64,000 nucleotides of DNA from Rheinheimera sp. MMS21-TC3 (GCF_032229285.1 NZ_CP135084.1:2170001-2234000); one strand, 5' to 3'; shown: positions 1 to 9,854, counted from the stretch's first letter. Numbers and translations: made by a program. Notes: generated by a model not told the origin, from the sequence alone.

Positions 1-135
1 CAGTGCCGTTGTGCCCTCAGGCCCAACTATAGGAAATAGCTGTTTAGCAATAGAAGCGCCGGATTGAATAGTTGCCATTGCTAATAGCACTCCGGCAAAA
101 GCAATCACAACCGTACGATTTAGTCTTAGTGTCAT
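1..135 (-). CDS. RhtA-like EamA-family exporter, N-terminal fragment
   Basis: Only the first 45 codons lie in the window; the gene runs off the left edge. The start is the ATG at 135-133. The visible residues form one hydrophobic segment followed by a stretch reading AMATIQSGASIAKQLFPIVG, which closely resembles the start of the threonine/homoserine exporter RhtA of Escherichia coli (AMASIQGGASLAKSLFPLVG). RhtA-type EamA proteins are inner-membrane exporters of about 290 residues with ten membrane segments. The assignment rests on this short match. Substrate is inferred from the family and is not shown. The gene is divergent from the transglycosylase gene that starts at 312. Confidence 0.72.
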   Translation of the reverse strand, partial: MTLRLNRTVVIAFAGVLLAMATIQSGASIAKQLFPIVGPEGTTAL

Positions 136-311
136 GATAAAGCAACTTTGAAAAAAGAATGTGATTTATAGGTTAGTAATTTTAGCCTAGACTATAACGA
201 AAGGATATTCATTGTATCGCAGCTAGCTTGAGTTCTAACTATGTAAGTGCTTTACTAAGCTAGTTAGCAATATCAATAAAACATAATCAACCATGCTAAG
301 TAAGGTATTAT

Positions 312-1013
312 TTGTTTAAAATGCTATTTGGCTATCTTGCTTTGCTCGCAGTGGCTACTACTTCGCTTATGCTGCAAGCTAAAGAAGATAAAAAACCTGT
401 ACATAAACTGTCACCATCAAAGTCTGCACCAGCAGTAAAGATGCCAAGCAAAAAATCAAATTCGACAGCACAGTATACCATTTATAGTGCTCAAAAAGCC
501 GATGGCACTGTTTTATTTTCAGATAGACAGCCTCTAAATCTAAGCTACAAGGTATTGTATTATGATTGCTTTGCTTGCGATCCTAACTCAAATATTAATT
601 GGTTTACTACGCCACTTTATATTCGGCCTTATAATCAATTAATTAATTCTGCAGCAATTAAGCATAATTTAGATCCAGCACTAATTCGCGCTGTTATTCA
701 TGCTGAGTCAGCATTTAGACCTAGTGTTGTTTCCAAAAAAGGCGCTGTTGGTTTAATGCAATTAATGCCTAAAACAGCTGAAGAATTGGGCGTAACTGAT
801 GCTAGTATGCCAAGCCAAAATATTCAAGCCGGTAGCCAGTACTTAGCTAAATTACTGCAGCAGTATGATAATAATATAGATTTAGCCTTAGCCGCTTATA
901 ATGCCGGTAGCACAGCAGTCAGACGGCACCAAGGGATCCCTCCTTTTGCAGAGACCCAAGCTTATGTAAAACGAGTTAACATTTTACATAAGCGTTATCA
1001 GTCTGGCTTCTAA
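312..1013 (+). CDS. Secreted lytic transglycosylase (SLT domain)
   Basis: This 233-residue protein is predicted to cleave the glycan strands of peptidoglycan in the periplasm. It has an N-terminal hydrophobic signal sequence (about residues 4-22), a Lys/Ser-rich linker, a short segment around residues 60-74 that looks like the DUF4124 type (ADGTVLFSDRQP), and a C-terminal SLT domain from about residue 105. The catalytic glutamate is Glu132 in HAESAF, followed by GLMQLMP (147-153) and AYNAGS (195-200), the standard SLT motifs. The TTG start at 312 has AAGG six bases upstream; the ATG at 321 is possible but is farther from it. Its 3' end overlaps the convergent pilU stop by 4 bases. No substrate specificity can be read. 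Confidence 0.88.
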   Translation: MFKMLFGYLALLAVATTSLMLQAKEDKKPVHKLSPSKSAPAVKMPSKKSNSTAQYTIYSAQKADGTVLFSDRQPLNLSYKVLYYDCFACDPNSNINWFTTPLYIRPYNQLINSAAIKHNLDPALIRAVIHAESAFRPSVVSKKGAVGLMQLMPKTAEELGVTDASMPSQNIQAGSQYLAKLLQQYDNNIDLALAAYNAGSTAVRRHQGIPPFAETQAYVKRVNILHKRYQSGF

Positions 1014-2149
1014 TTACCGTCTGAATCTAAATCTGGCTCAAACCCTTGTATAGTTACCCCGGATAAAAAGCCAGCCCCTTTAGTATCACCACTACGCAAC
1101 TTTATCATTAGACGTAAATCGTTTGGCGAATCTGCATGGTGAATTGCATCTGTGTAGCTAATAATGCCACTTTGATACATATCAAATAATGCTTGGTCAA
1201 AGGTTTGCATACCTAATTCACGTGACTTGGTCATTACTGCTTTAATTTCACCTATTTCGCCACGAGCAATAAGATCTGCTACTAAAGGAGAGTTTAGTAA
1301 TACCTCTATCGCCGCTTTACGGCCTTGACCATCTGCTGTTGGCACTAACTGCTGAGCAACGATAGCCCTTAAGTTGAGTGATAAGTCAAATAGCAACTTT
1401 TGGTGCATATCTTTTGGTACTAAGTGCATGATCCTATCAATAGCTTGGTTAGCATTATTGGCGTGCAGCGTCGCTATACATAAATGGCCAGTTTCAGCAA
1501 AAGACAGTGCGTATTCCATCGTATCTTGGCTGCGGATCTCACCAATTAAAATAACATCTGGCGCTTGGCGCAATGAGCTTTTTAATGCTGAACCAAAAGA
1601 TTCGGTGTCTATGCCAACTTCACGCTGAGTCACTAAGCTTTTTTGATGATCGTGAACAAATTCTATTGGATCTTCAATAGTTAAAATATGACCTTTAGTA
1701 TTACGATTACGATAGCCTAACAAAGCTGCTAATGAAGTCGATTTACCGGTACCCGTTCCCCCGACAAACAATACCAAGCCTCGTTTAGACATGATAATTT
1801 CTTTCATTATAGGTGGCAGTCCAAGCTCATCTACTTCGGGTATACGAGTAATAATGCGCCGTACTACCATGCCGGCGCAATCCCGCTGCCAAAATGCTGA
1901 CACCCGAAAACGACCGGCTTCATTGGCAATAGCAAAATTACACTCTTTAGTAGTCATAAACTCTTGTTGTTGCTTGTCATTCATTGCCGCTAACACAAGT
2001 TTTAATGATCCAGCATCGGTAAGAGGCGTTTCATCTATAGGCGTCATTTCACCATTTATTTTTGCCGCTACCGGCATCCCTGCGGTAACAAACATATCAG
2101 ACGCCTTCATTGACACCATTTTATCAAGAAAATCAGTCAAGTTACTCAT
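1010..2149 (-). CDS. pilU: Type IV pilus retraction ATPase accessory PilU
   Basis: This 379-residue cytoplasmic hexameric ATPase works with PilT in retraction of type IV pili. The N-terminal PAS-like domain is followed by a RecA-like core with Walker A GGTGTGKS, the Asp-box DPIEFVHDH, a Walker B region (VILIGEIRSQDTMEYAL) and the His-box segment TGHLCIATLHANNANQAIDR. The extended C-terminal tail and the divergence from the neighbouring paralogue mark it as PilU and not PilT. It begins 3 bases after pilT, so the two are cotranscribed. No pilin or assembly genes are nearby, which is usual for pilTU loci. Confidence 0.95.
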   Translation of the reverse strand: MSNLTDFLDKMVSMKASDMFVTAGMPVAAKINGEMTPIDETPLTDAGSLKLVLAAMNDKQQQEFMTTKECNFAIANEAGRFRVSAFWQRDCAGMVVRRIITRIPEVDELGLPPIMKEIIMSKRGLVLFVGGTGTGKSTSLAALLGYRNRNTKGHILTIEDPIEFVHDHQKSLVTQREVGIDTESFGSALKSSLRQAPDVILIGEIRSQDTMEYALSFAETGHLCIATLHANNANQAIDRIMHLVPKDMHQKLLFDLSLNLRAIVAQQLVPTADGQGRKAAIEVLLNSPLVADLIARGEIGEIKAVMTKSRELGMQTFDQALFDMYQSGIISYTDAIHHADSPNDLRLMIKLRSGDTKGAGFLSGVTIQGFEPDLDSDGN

Positions 2150-2152
2150 TAA

Positions 2153-3205
2153 TTACATCCTACCCATATTACCAAAAGTATTTTTATCTTGGGCTTTACC
2201 TGCTGCATCTTGTTGTGACACTAAGCCACGATTAACTAGATTTAGTAAACACTGATCCATAGTTTGCATACCATGCGAGGCACCAGTTTGAATTACCGAA
2301 TACATTTGGGCAATTTTATCTTCACGAATCAAGTTACGGATTGCCGGTAAACCAACCATAATTTCATGGGCGGCAATACGGCCCCCACCCACTTTTTTCA
2401 ATAAGGTTTGCGAAATAACTGCGCGTAAAGACTCCGATAACATAGAGCGAACCATAGCTTTTTCTTCTGCTGGAAACACATCGATAATACGGTCGATAGT
2501 TTTAGGTGCAGAGGTAGTATGCAAGGTACCAAAAACTAAGTGACCTGTTTCCGCTGCAGTCATAGCTAAACGAATGGTTTCTAAATCCCGTAATTCACCA
2601 ACTAAGATAACATCCGGGTCTTCACGCAATGCAGAGCGTAAAGCATTACTAAAACTGTGGGTATCACGATGAACTTCTCGTTGGTTAATTAAGCATTGCT
2701 TATTGCTATGAACAAATTCTATTGGGTCTTCAATGGTTAATATATGCTCATGACGCATACTATTAATATAGTCAACCATAGCCGCTAAGGTAGTAGATTT
2801 ACCCGAACCGGTAGGTCCAGTAACAAGTACTAAACCACGAGGATTATCTGCAATTTTTTTGAAAATATCGGGTGCACCTAAGTCTTCAAGTGACAATACT
2901 TCACTTGGGATGGTACGAAATACTGCAGCAGCACCACGATTTTGTACAAAAGCATTAACCCTGAACCGAGCTAAGTTTGGTACTTCAAATGAAAAGTCAG
3001 ACTCTAGGTTTTCTTCATACTCTTTACGCTGCCTATCTGTCATAATCTCATAAATTAAGGCATGCACCTCTTTATGAGTTAATGGCGGAATGTTAAGCCT
3101 TCTAACATCACCATCAACACGTATTAAAGGCGGTACCCCTGCAGAAAGGTGTAAATCTGACGCTTTATGTTGCACACTAAAGGCTAATAATTCAGTAATA
3201 TCCAT
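2153..3205 (-). CDS. pilT: Type IV pilus retraction ATPase PilT
   Basis: This 350-residue ATPase powers pilus retraction and twitching motility from the cytoplasmic side of the pilus machine. The sequence shows the typical start (MDITELLAFSVQHKASDLHL), Walker A GPTGSGKST, Asp box (EDPIEFVHS), Walker B region (VILVGELRDLETI) and the His box in TGHLVFGTLHTTSAPKTIDR. Length equals that of PilT from Pseudomonas and Vibrio. It is the first gene of the pilT-pilU pair. Its start codon is only 30 bases from that of the divergent yggS, so the two promoters must share this gap or lie inside the coding regions. Confidence 0.97.
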   Translation of the reverse strand: MDITELLAFSVQHKASDLHLSAGVPPLIRVDGDVRRLNIPPLTHKEVHALIYEIMTDRQRKEYEENLESDFSFEVPNLARFRVNAFVQNRGAAAVFRTIPSEVLSLEDLGAPDIFKKIADNPRGLVLVTGPTGSGKSTTLAAMVDYINSMRHEHILTIEDPIEFVHSNKQCLINQREVHRDTHSFSNALRSALREDPDVILVGELRDLETIRLAMTAAETGHLVFGTLHTTSAPKTIDRIIDVFPAEEKAMVRSMLSESLRAVISQTLLKKVGGGRIAAHEIMVGLPAIRNLIREDKIAQMYSVIQTGASHGMQTMDQCLLNLVNRGLVSQQDAAGKAQDKNTFGNMGRM

Positions 3206-3235
3206 GACAATTTTTTACTCCAAGATGCCAACTTT

Positions 3236-3922
3236 ATGAATAACATAGCAGAACAACTTAAGCTCGCCTATCAGAACATCAAACAAAAATGCTTACAATT
3301 GCAAATTTCCAACAAAACTGTGCAATTAATAGCCGTAAGTAAAACTAAACCTGCTGCTGATATTTTAACTGCTTACACTGGTGGACAGCGACGCTTTGCT
3401 GAAAACTATCCGCAAGAGCTGGCAGATAAGCAACAACAACTTGCTGATAAAACAGATATAGAATGGCATTTCATTGGCCCTTTGCAGTCAAACAAAACAA
3501 AATTAGTAGCACAAAGCGCAGCTTGGGTTCACAGCATTGATAGGCTAAAAATAGCAAAACGCCTAGCTGAGCAACGGCCAAATTCTTTAGGTAAACTTAA
3601 AGTACTCATTCAACTAAATATTTGTAATGAAAACTCTAAATCAGGTATAGCACCTGAATCACTTCTTGAATTTGCCGCACAAATTAATACCCTGCCGCAG
3701 TTAGAGTTAAAAGGCCTAATGGCTATCCCTGCGTTAGGCGATTCAGAGCAAGCTTTTGCCGCTATGCAGCAGCATTCATTACAACTGCAACAGCATTATC
3801 CGCATGCCAAGGAGTTATCTATGGGGATGTCTGCAGATTGGCAAATTGCTCTACGCTATGGCGCAACTATGATAAGATTAGGCACAGCAATTTTTGGTAA
3901 AAGGGATACTAACGAGGAATGA
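3236..3922 (+). CDS. yggS: PLP homeostasis protein YggS (PLPBP family)
   Basis: This 228-residue single-domain TIM-barrel protein binds pyridoxal 5'-phosphate and is known from homologues to balance free PLP and amino/keto acid pools; it has no proven enzyme activity. The PLP-binding lysine is Lys36 in AVSKTKP. HFIGPLQSNKTK, a mid-protein SGI(A)PES segment, GLMAIP and the C-terminal SMGMSADWQIALRYGATMIRLGTAIFG are family signatures. The start is supported by alignment to E. coli YggS, which begins MNDIA against MNNIA here. It overlaps the annotated ATG of proC by 4 bases (ATGA), so translation is probably coupled. This is the first gene of a run continuing to hemW. Confidence 0.95.
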   Translation: MNNIAEQLKLAYQNIKQKCLQLQISNKTVQLIAVSKTKPAADILTAYTGGQRRFAENYPQELADKQQQLADKTDIEWHFIGPLQSNKTKLVAQSAAWVHSIDRLKIAKRLAEQRPNSLGKLKVLIQLNICNENSKSGIAPESLLEFAAQINTLPQLELKGLMAIPALGDSEQAFAAMQQHSLQLQQHYPHAKELSMGMSADWQIALRYGATMIRLGTAIFGKRDTNEE

Positions 3923-3930
3923 AATCTAAT

Positions 3931-4746
3931 ATGAATGATAATACAGTTGCTTTTATTGGGGCAGGAAATATGGCGCGCTGTGTTATCGCCGCTATGGTTA
4001 ACAATGGCTACCCAAGTGAAAACATTATAGCTGCCAATAGAAGCCAGCCTAAATTAACTGCTCTGGCTGCTGATTATAATATTCAGACCACCTTAGATAA
4101 TATTTATGCTGTACAGCAAGCAGATGTAATAGTGTTAGCCGTTAAACCACAAATGATGCAGCAACTATGCGAAACATTAATTACTGCAGCACCAGAAATA
4201 GCTGATAAATTGTTTGTTACTTTAGCTGCTGGCATACCAGTTAGCCGTTATAAAGACTGGTTAGGTAATGTGCGTATTGTCCGCAGCATGCCAAATACCC
4301 CCTCTTTAGTCAGCCTTGGTGTTACAGGCTTATATGCAGCAGATTGCTCCAATTATGAAAAGTCATTTGCTGATCACATGTTCAGCGGTACCGGATTAAA
4401 TGTTTGGTTAGAAGACGAAGCAAAAATTGATCATATTATTGCAGTTACTGGTAGCTCTCCGGCCTACTTTTTCTACTTTATGCAATCTATGCAACAAGTG
4501 GCTGAGGAATTAGGTTTTGATGCTGAACAAGCTAAAAAAATGGTTGCCCAAACGGCCTTAGGTGCTGCAACTATGGCGTTAGGCAGTGAGCATAGCTTTG
4601 CTGATTTACGTGCTCAAGTAACGTCTAAAGGTGGCACTACCCATGAAGCCGTGACTACCTTTGCTGATCAAGGGCTTGAAAAAATGGTTTCAGACGCCAT
4701 GTATGCAGCAATAAAACGTGCGCAAGAAATGGCACAAAGTTTTTAA
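3931..4746 (+). CDS. proC: Pyrroline-5-carboxylate reductase
   Basis: ProC performs the last step of proline synthesis, NAD(P)H-dependent reduction of 1-pyrroline-5-carboxylate to proline. An N-terminal Rossmann motif (VAFIGAGNMARCV) and the C-terminal dimerisation domain with VTSKGGTTHEAV, matching the ProC signature, are present. Two ATGs are possible. ATG 3919 overlaps the yggS stop but has GAGGA directly against it with no spacing. ATG 3931 gives a 271-residue protein beginning MNDNTVAFIG, which matches the length and start of E. coli ProC (269 residues), so I chose it, although its spacing from GAGGA is a little long at 12 bases. Otherwise ordinary. Confidence 0.95.
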   Translation: MNDNTVAFIGAGNMARCVIAAMVNNGYPSENIIAANRSQPKLTALAADYNIQTTLDNIYAVQQADVIVLAVKPQMMQQLCETLITAAPEIADKLFVTLAAGIPVSRYKDWLGNVRIVRSMPNTPSLVSLGVTGLYAADCSNYEKSFADHMFSGTGLNVWLEDEAKIDHIIAVTGSSPAYFFYFMQSMQQVAEELGFDAEQAKKMVAQTALGAATMALGSEHSFADLRAQVTSKGGTTHEAVTTFADQGLEKMVSDAMYAAIKRAQEMAQSF

Positions 4747-4789
4747 TTTATATACTTTTAAACTCTATTAGTGCTGTTGGGAGTCATTT

Positions 4790-5329
4790 ATGGATGCGTT
4801 ACACTTTTTAATTAACACCATATTTAATCTGTTTTTAATGGTGGTTATTTTGCGCTTTTGGCTACAATTAGCACGGGCAGATTTTTATAATCCTTTTAGC
4901 CAGTTTGTTGTAAAAGCGACTAACCCTATAGTGCTACCGCTGCGCCGACTTATACCCAGTATGGGTAGTATAGACACCGCAACAGTATTATTAGCCTATT
5001 TAATTGCTTTGACAAAATTACTATTAATTCAATTTATCCTAATTAAAGGTGTCGTTTTACCAAATAGCTTCCTGTGGGCGGCTATTGTTGTTATTAAAGA
5101 GGCCTTTTCATTACTATTTTGGATCTTAGTTATTCGAGCCTTACTAAGCTGGTTTAGCCAAGGTAATAATCCAATAGAGCAAGTTATGCATCAATTAACT
5201 GAACCTCTGCTTCGCCCTATCCGTCGTATTTTACCGCCTATGGGCGGCTTAGATTTATCGGTATTAGTAGTGTTAATAGGCTTACAGTTTTTGAACATCT
5301 TGTTTAACGGTTGGTTTCGCGGTTTTTAA
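4790..5329 (+). CDS. yggT: YggT family inner-membrane protein
   Basis: This 179-residue integral membrane protein consists of two tandem YggT domains. Each has a hydrophobic segment, then a loop of the form NPxxxxxxxxTxPxxxPxRRxxPxMG, then another membrane helix; the two loops begin at FYNPFSQFV and GNNPIEQVM. The role is not established. Homologues have been linked to osmotic tolerance in E. coli and to division-site membrane proteins in other phyla. The gene follows proC in the conserved yggS-proC-yggT-yggU order and shares its stop codon with the start of yggU (TAATG). Confidence 0.92.
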   Translation: MDALHFLINTIFNLFLMVVILRFWLQLARADFYNPFSQFVVKATNPIVLPLRRLIPSMGSIDTATVLLAYLIALTKLLLIQFILIKGVVLPNSFLWAAIVVIKEAFSLLFWILVIRALLSWFSQGNNPIEQVMHQLTEPLLRPIRRILPPMGGLDLSVLVVLIGLQFLNILFNGWFRGF

Positions 5330-5622
5330 TGCCTATACAGCAAATACAAAACGGATTAAGACTTAGGTTGTATCTGCAGCCTAAGTCTAGCCGAGATCAA
5401 TGGGTAGGCCTTTATAATGATGCGATTAAAATTGCGATTACCGCGCCGCCTATTGATGGCAAAGCGAACCAACATTTACTTAAATTTTTAGCTAAAAGTT
5501 TTAAAGTCGCAAAATCAGATATTGTGCTAGAAAAGGGGGAGTTAAGTCGGCATAAAATGGTAGTTATTCTCTCACCTAAAGTATTACCACCGTTAATAGA
5601 ATCCTTGTTAAGCACAAGATAA
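5329..5622 (+). CDS. yggU: DUF167 protein YggU
   Basis: This is a small 97-residue DUF167 protein of unknown function. The start is the ATG at 5329, which overlaps the yggT stop as TAATG. An in-frame ATG 18 bases earlier lies inside yggT and adds residues absent from E. coli YggU. The sequence [20 protein letters not shown], then [20 protein letters not shown] and [11 protein letters not shown], follows E. coli YggU nearly position by position. The four-gene arrangement with yggS, proC and yggT suggests membrane or PLP/proline-linked housekeeping, but nothing specific can be inferred. Confidence 0.92.
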   Translation: MPIQQIQNGLRLRLYLQPKSSRDQWVGLYNDAIKIAITAPPIDGKANQHLLKFLAKSFKVAKSDIVLEKGELSRHKMVVILSPKVLPPLIESLLSTR

Positions 5623-5678
5623 ATTACGTTAGTTCATCTATAATAGAAACCCCTGAGCGAATTAACTAAGGTAATCTA

Positions 5679-6104
5679 ATGAAACTTTTACTAGCTGCAT
5701 TTTTAACACTACTGCTCGCTACTAGCAGCCAATTAAGTGCAGAACAAATGCAACAATTAGGACTATGGGATGTACATTATATTGCCTTTCCTGCTCCGCT
5801 ATTAACACCAGAAATAGCCCAGCAATACCGAATCCAACGCAGTAAATATAATGCGGTAATTAATATTTCAGTATTAAATAGTCAATCTCAGCAAGCACAA
5901 AAAGTCTCTATCAGTGGTATTGCTAAAGATTTACTAGGCCGGCAAATTGCCTTGGATTTTACTGAGGTAGTAGAAGGTAAAGCCATTTATTATTTAGCCC
6001 AATTACCCTTTAAAGATCAGCAAGTTTTTGACTTCACTTTAACCCTGTCGCAAAAAGAAAGTTTGCAACAATTAAAGTTTAAACAAAAACTTTATGTCGA
6101 CTAA
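5679..6104 (+). CDS. DUF4426 secreted protein
   Basis: This 141-residue protein has a clear signal peptide (hydrophobic residues 3-18, likely cut after SAE or nearby) and a mature domain rich in predicted beta strands. The segments [21 protein letters not shown] and [14 protein letters not shown] match the DUF4426 family, which sits between yggU and rdgB in Vibrio and Shewanella. Function is unknown; a periplasmic location is inferred. No catalytic motif or cysteine pair is visible. It is 22 bases from the rdgB start. Confidence 0.82.
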   Translation: MKLLLAAFLTLLLATSSQLSAEQMQQLGLWDVHYIAFPAPLLTPEIAQQYRIQRSKYNAVINISVLNSQSQQAQKVSISGIAKDLLGRQIALDFTEVVEGKAIYYLAQLPFKDQQVFDFTLTLSQKESLQQLKFKQKLYVD

Positions 6105-6126
6105 TACCAAGTGTGGATTTGTTTTT

Positions 6127-6714
6127 ATGCGAAAAATTGTATTAGCCAGTAGCAACAAAGGTAAAGTAGCCGAATTATCACAAATGTTAGCTGGCCGTAA
6201 TATTGATATTATTGCCCAAAGTGCGCTTGGCGTTACGGATGCAGCCGAAACAGGTTTAACCTTTATTGAGAACGCCATCATTAAAGCTAGACACGCTGCA
6301 TTATCTACCGGTTTACCTGCAATTGCTGATGATTCAGGCCTAGCAGTAGATGCCTTAGGTGGCGCACCAGGAATTTACTCCGCTCGCTATGCTGGAGAAG
6401 GCGCTACCGATAAACTCAATATAGATAAGTTATTATCTAGTATGCAGGGCATACCAGTAGGTAAGCGCAGTGCGCAGTTTCATTGTGTTTTAGTTTATAT
6501 GCGCCACGCAGAGGATCCTACTCCTCTGATATGTCATGGTATTTGGCATGGTGAAATAGCCACTAGTGCTATAGGTGAACATGGTTTTGGTTATGATCCG
6601 GTTTTTTGGCTAAACCATGAAAACTGCAGCGCAGCACAACTCACTCCCAGTCAAAAACAACAGTTAAGCCATCGTGGCCAAGCCTTAAAAACTTTACTAC
6701 AAGGTTTAGACTAG
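6127..6714 (+). CDS. rdgB: dITP/XTP pyrophosphatase RdgB
   Basis: RdgB hydrolyses non-canonical purine triphosphates (dITP, ITP, XTP) to monophosphates and pyrophosphate, keeping hypoxanthine and xanthine out of DNA. The Ham1 family motifs are complete: SSNKGK near the N terminus, the [20 protein letters not shown] block, and GFGYDPVF plus SHRGQAL at the C terminus. I place the start at ATG 6127 (MRKIVLASS), matching E. coli RdgB (MQKVVLATG) and giving 195 residues. An ATG 33 bases earlier would add a tail not found in the family and overlap the DUF4426 stop. Confidence 0.96.
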   Translation: MRKIVLASSNKGKVAELSQMLAGRNIDIIAQSALGVTDAAETGLTFIENAIIKARHAALSTGLPAIADDSGLAVDALGGAPGIYSARYAGEGATDKLNIDKLLSSMQGIPVGKRSAQFHCVLVYMRHAEDPTPLICHGIWHGEIATSAIGEHGFGYDPVFWLNHENCSAAQLTPSQKQQLSHRGQALKTLLQGLD

Positions 6715-6747
6715 TCCCAAGTTAATCTACTATAAAAAGGAGCTCTT

Positions 6748-7890
6748 TTGAGCCTGTCGTTACCGCCTTTGGCACTTTATATTCATATTCCTTGGTGCAT
6801 CCAAAAGTGCCCCTATTGTGACTTTAATTCTCATGCCGTAAAAAAAGGTATTCCTGAGCAAGAATATATTTCGCATTTACTGGCAGACCTTGATCAAGAT
6901 CTTGCCTTAGTCGCAGGACGCACTTTAAGCAGCATTTTTATTGGCGGTGGCACACCTAGTGTATTTAGCGCCGAAGGTATAGGTCGTATTTTAACTAGGG
7001 TTAAACAACGTTTAACTTGTGCAAGCGATATGGAAGTCACCATGGAGGCTAACCCAGGCACAGTTGAAGCTGCCCGCTTTGCTGGCTATGTTGAGGCCGG
7101 CATTAACCGCTTTTCTATCGGTGTGCAAAGTTTTCAAACAGCACAACTTAAAGCCTTAGGCCGTATTCATGACGGCGCAGAAGCAACTCATGCGGCTAAG
7201 TTAGCAAATAGATTACCGTTAAATAGCTTTAATCTAGATTTAATGCATGGCTTACCTGATCAAGATGTCAATGCAGCACTAGCCGATTTACAACAAGCTA
7301 TTGCCTTGACTCCACCTCATTTATCTTGGTATCAGTTAACTATAGAGCCTAATACCGCTTTTGCATCCAAGCCGCCGTTATTGCCGCCAGATGACACCTT
7401 ATGGGATATTCAACAACAAGGCTTAGCACTATTGCAACAGCATGGTTATGAACAATATGAAATATCCGCCTATTGTCAGCCAGGGTTTCAATGTCAGCAT
7501 AATTTAAATTATTGGCGCTATGGCGACTATTTAGGCATTGGCTGTGGCGCTCATGGTAAAATCACTTTGCCAGCAAAAAATGCTATTTTACGCACAGTTA
7601 AAATTAAACACCCTAAGGGTTATATGGATATTAGCCGTGGTTACTTAGATAGTCGCGAGCAAGTAGAGCCAGAAGATCGCCCTTTTGAATTTTTTATGAA
7701 TAGATTTCGTTTAATTGAACCCTGCCCTAAAGCTGATTTTACTGCCTATACCGGATTGCCGATTAGTTATATAGAGCCAGCTATTAATAGTGCTATTGCA
7801 AAACAGCTATTAATTGAAACAGATCAATATTGGCAAGTGACAACTCAAGGTAGTCGTTATTTAAATGACTTACTCACGTTGTTTATCTAA
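6748..7890 (+). CDS. hemW: Radical SAM heme chaperone HemW
   Basis: This 380-residue radical SAM protein is of the HemW family, which bind heme and deliver it to apoproteins; it was formerly annotated as coproporphyrinogen III oxidase-like. The cluster motif is Cys17, Cys21 and Cys24 (CIQKCPYC), followed by GGGTPS and the C-terminal HemW domain. It lacks the extra N-terminal region of true HemN. The start is TTG 6748, supported by AAGGAG at 6737-6742 with five-base spacing. It follows rdgB by 33 bases, the same order as rdgB-hemW in E. coli. Confidence 0.95.
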   Translation: MSLSLPPLALYIHIPWCIQKCPYCDFNSHAVKKGIPEQEYISHLLADLDQDLALVAGRTLSSIFIGGGTPSVFSAEGIGRILTRVKQRLTCASDMEVTMEANPGTVEAARFAGYVEAGINRFSIGVQSFQTAQLKALGRIHDGAEATHAAKLANRLPLNSFNLDLMHGLPDQDVNAALADLQQAIALTPPHLSWYQLTIEPNTAFASKPPLLPPDDTLWDIQQQGLALLQQHGYEQYEISAYCQPGFQCQHNLNYWRYGDYLGIGCGAHGKITLPAKNAILRTVKIKHPKGYMDISRGYLDSREQVEPEDRPFEFFMNRFRLIEPCPKADFTAYTGLPISYIEPAINSAIAKQLLIETDQYWQVTTQGSRYLNDLLTLFI

Positions 7891-7994
7891 CTAATTGCGA
7901 TAGGTTGCCTGTTCATCATGTTTTAACTGCGTAGAATGAAATGATAACCTAGATATTATCTGTTTCAATCTTTCAAACTAAGCATAGGTAACCA

Positions 7995-9854
7995 ATGAAA
8001 AAATTCACTATTAATAAAATGGCCTTATTGCCTCTAGCTATTAGCCTAGCTTTATTAGCCGGCTGTGGGCCAAAAACAGCTGAACCTACTAATACTATTG
8101 CCGCGAGTAAGAGTATTAATGCTGCATCTGAATCTGAAAAAGCCAATACCTTATTTGAACAGTTTTTTATGGAGTCAGTACAACGTAATCCTACACGCTT
8201 GACTCGGCTTGGTATAAAAACAGATTACGATAAATGGCAAGACTTGTCCGAAGAGCATTATCAAGCAGAATTAATGCTGCAGCACGACCAATTGAATCGT
8301 TTAAAAACAATAGATATCACTAAACTAGATGCCAATACACGTATCAGTTATTTATTAATGCAGCAAAGTTTAGAGCAAAGCTTAGCTGATGCTAAGTGGC
8401 GTTTATATAACTACCCAGTCAACCAAATGTTTGGCGTTCATACTCAAGTGCCATCATTATTAATTAACCAGCATATGATTGATGATGAAAGCGATGCAAA
8501 TGCCTATATTGCCCGTTTAAATGCCGTGCCAAAGTTATTTAAACAATTACAGCAGCAATTAGAGCAGCGTGCAGAGCAAGGTATAATAGCACCTAAGTTT
8601 GTCTTCCCTCATGCAATTTCAGCCAGTAAGAATATTATTACTGGGGCGCCTTTTGATGAGGGGCCTGATAGCACTTTATTAGCTGACTTTAGTAAAAAGG
8701 TACATAAACTTAAAATAACTGAACATGCTAAAGAACTGTTATTAGAACAAGCTAAAACCGCACTAATAAAGAGTGTTAAGCCAGCTTATACTAATTTAAT
8801 TGATTACTTACACAGTTTAGAACAACAAGCTGGCACTGAAGATGGCGTTTGGCGCTTTAAAAATGGTGCTGAGTTCTATCAGACAGCTTTAAATCGTACC
8901 ACTACAACAGAGTTAACAGCTGCAAAAATTCACCAAATTGGTTTAGATGAAGTTGCTCGTATTCACAATGAAATGGAAAAAATTAAACAGCAAGTTAAAT
9001 TCTCTGGTAACTTGCAGCAGTTTTTCGTCCATTTACGAGAAGATAGCCAGTATTATTACCCTGATAGCGACCAAGGTCGAGCAGATTACTTAGCTGAAGC
9101 TAATCGGGTTATTGAGGATATGAAAGGCCGCTTAGACTCGCTATTTTTAGTTAAGCCAAAAGCTGATCTTATTGTTAAAGCTGTCGAACCATTTCGTGAA
9201 CAGTCTGCCGGTAAAGCCTTTTATCAACAACCTTCTATGGATGGTTCTAGGCCGGGCACCTACTATGCTAATTTATATAATATGCGTGATATGCCAACCT
9301 ACCAGCTAGAAGCTTTGGCTTATCATGAAGGTATCCCTGGCCACCATATGCAATTAGCCATTAATCAAGAATTAGAGAACATGCCTAAATTCCGTCGTTT
9401 TGGTGGTTATACCGCTTATATTGAAGGTTGGGGCTTGTATACAGAACAATTACCAAAAGAGATTGGTTTATACCAAAACCCTTACTCTGATTTTGGTCGC
9501 TTAGCTATGGAGCTATGGCGCGCCTGTCGCTTAGTTGTAGATACTGGTATTCATAGTAAAAAATGGACTCGACAACAAGCTATTGATTACTTAGTTGAAA
9601 ACACACCAAACTCTGTCACAGACTCAACTAAAGCAATTGAACGTTACATAGTTATGCCATCTCAAGCTACAGCTTACAAAATAGGCATGATAAAAATGCT
9701 AGAACTGCGTGAAAAGGCTAAAGTCGCCTTAGCTGAAGAGTTTGATATTCGAGAGTTTCATGATGTTATTTTAAAGAACGGGGCTGTACCTCTAGATATT
9801 TTAGAGCAGTTAGTAGATGAATATATCATGCAAAAATCAGCTACTGTACAATAA
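7995..9854 (+). CDS. DUF885 lipoprotein, probable metallopeptidase-like
   Basis: This 619-residue envelope protein has a lipoprotein signal: a hydrophobic stretch ends in LLAGC, with Cys24 as the lipidated residue. The rest is a DUF885 domain, a helical family distantly related to zinc carboxypeptidases. The zinc-site-like motif HEGIPGHH is at residues 444-451, followed by EGWGLY about 30 residues later, which could supply the third ligand. Known members are uncharacterised, so peptidase activity is an inference from the motif. It is flanked by a hairpin at 9874-9911 and appears monocistronic. Confidence 0.87.
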   Translation: MKKFTINKMALLPLAISLALLAGCGPKTAEPTNTIAASKSINAASESEKANTLFEQFFMESVQRNPTRLTRLGIKTDYDKWQDLSEEHYQAELMLQHDQLNRLKTIDITKLDANTRISYLLMQQSLEQSLADAKWRLYNYPVNQMFGVHTQVPSLLINQHMIDDESDANAYIARLNAVPKLFKQLQQQLEQRAEQGIIAPKFVFPHAISASKNIITGAPFDEGPDSTLLADFSKKVHKLKITEHAKELLLEQAKTALIKSVKPAYTNLIDYLHSLEQQAGTEDGVWRFKNGAEFYQTALNRTTTTELTAAKIHQIGLDEVARIHNEMEKIKQQVKFSGNLQQFFVHLREDSQYYYPDSDQGRADYLAEANRVIEDMKGRLDSLFLVKPKADLIVKAVEPFREQSAGKAFYQQPSMDGSRPGTYYANLYNMRDMPTYQLEALAYHEGIPGHHMQLAINQELENMPKFRRFGGYTAYIEGWGLYTEQLPKEIGLYQNPYSDFGRLAMELWRACRLVVDTGIHSKKWTRQQAIDYLVENTPNSVTDSTKAIERYIVMPSQATAYKIGMIKMLELREKAKVALAEEFDIREFHDVILKNGAVPLDILEQLVDEYIMQKSATVQ

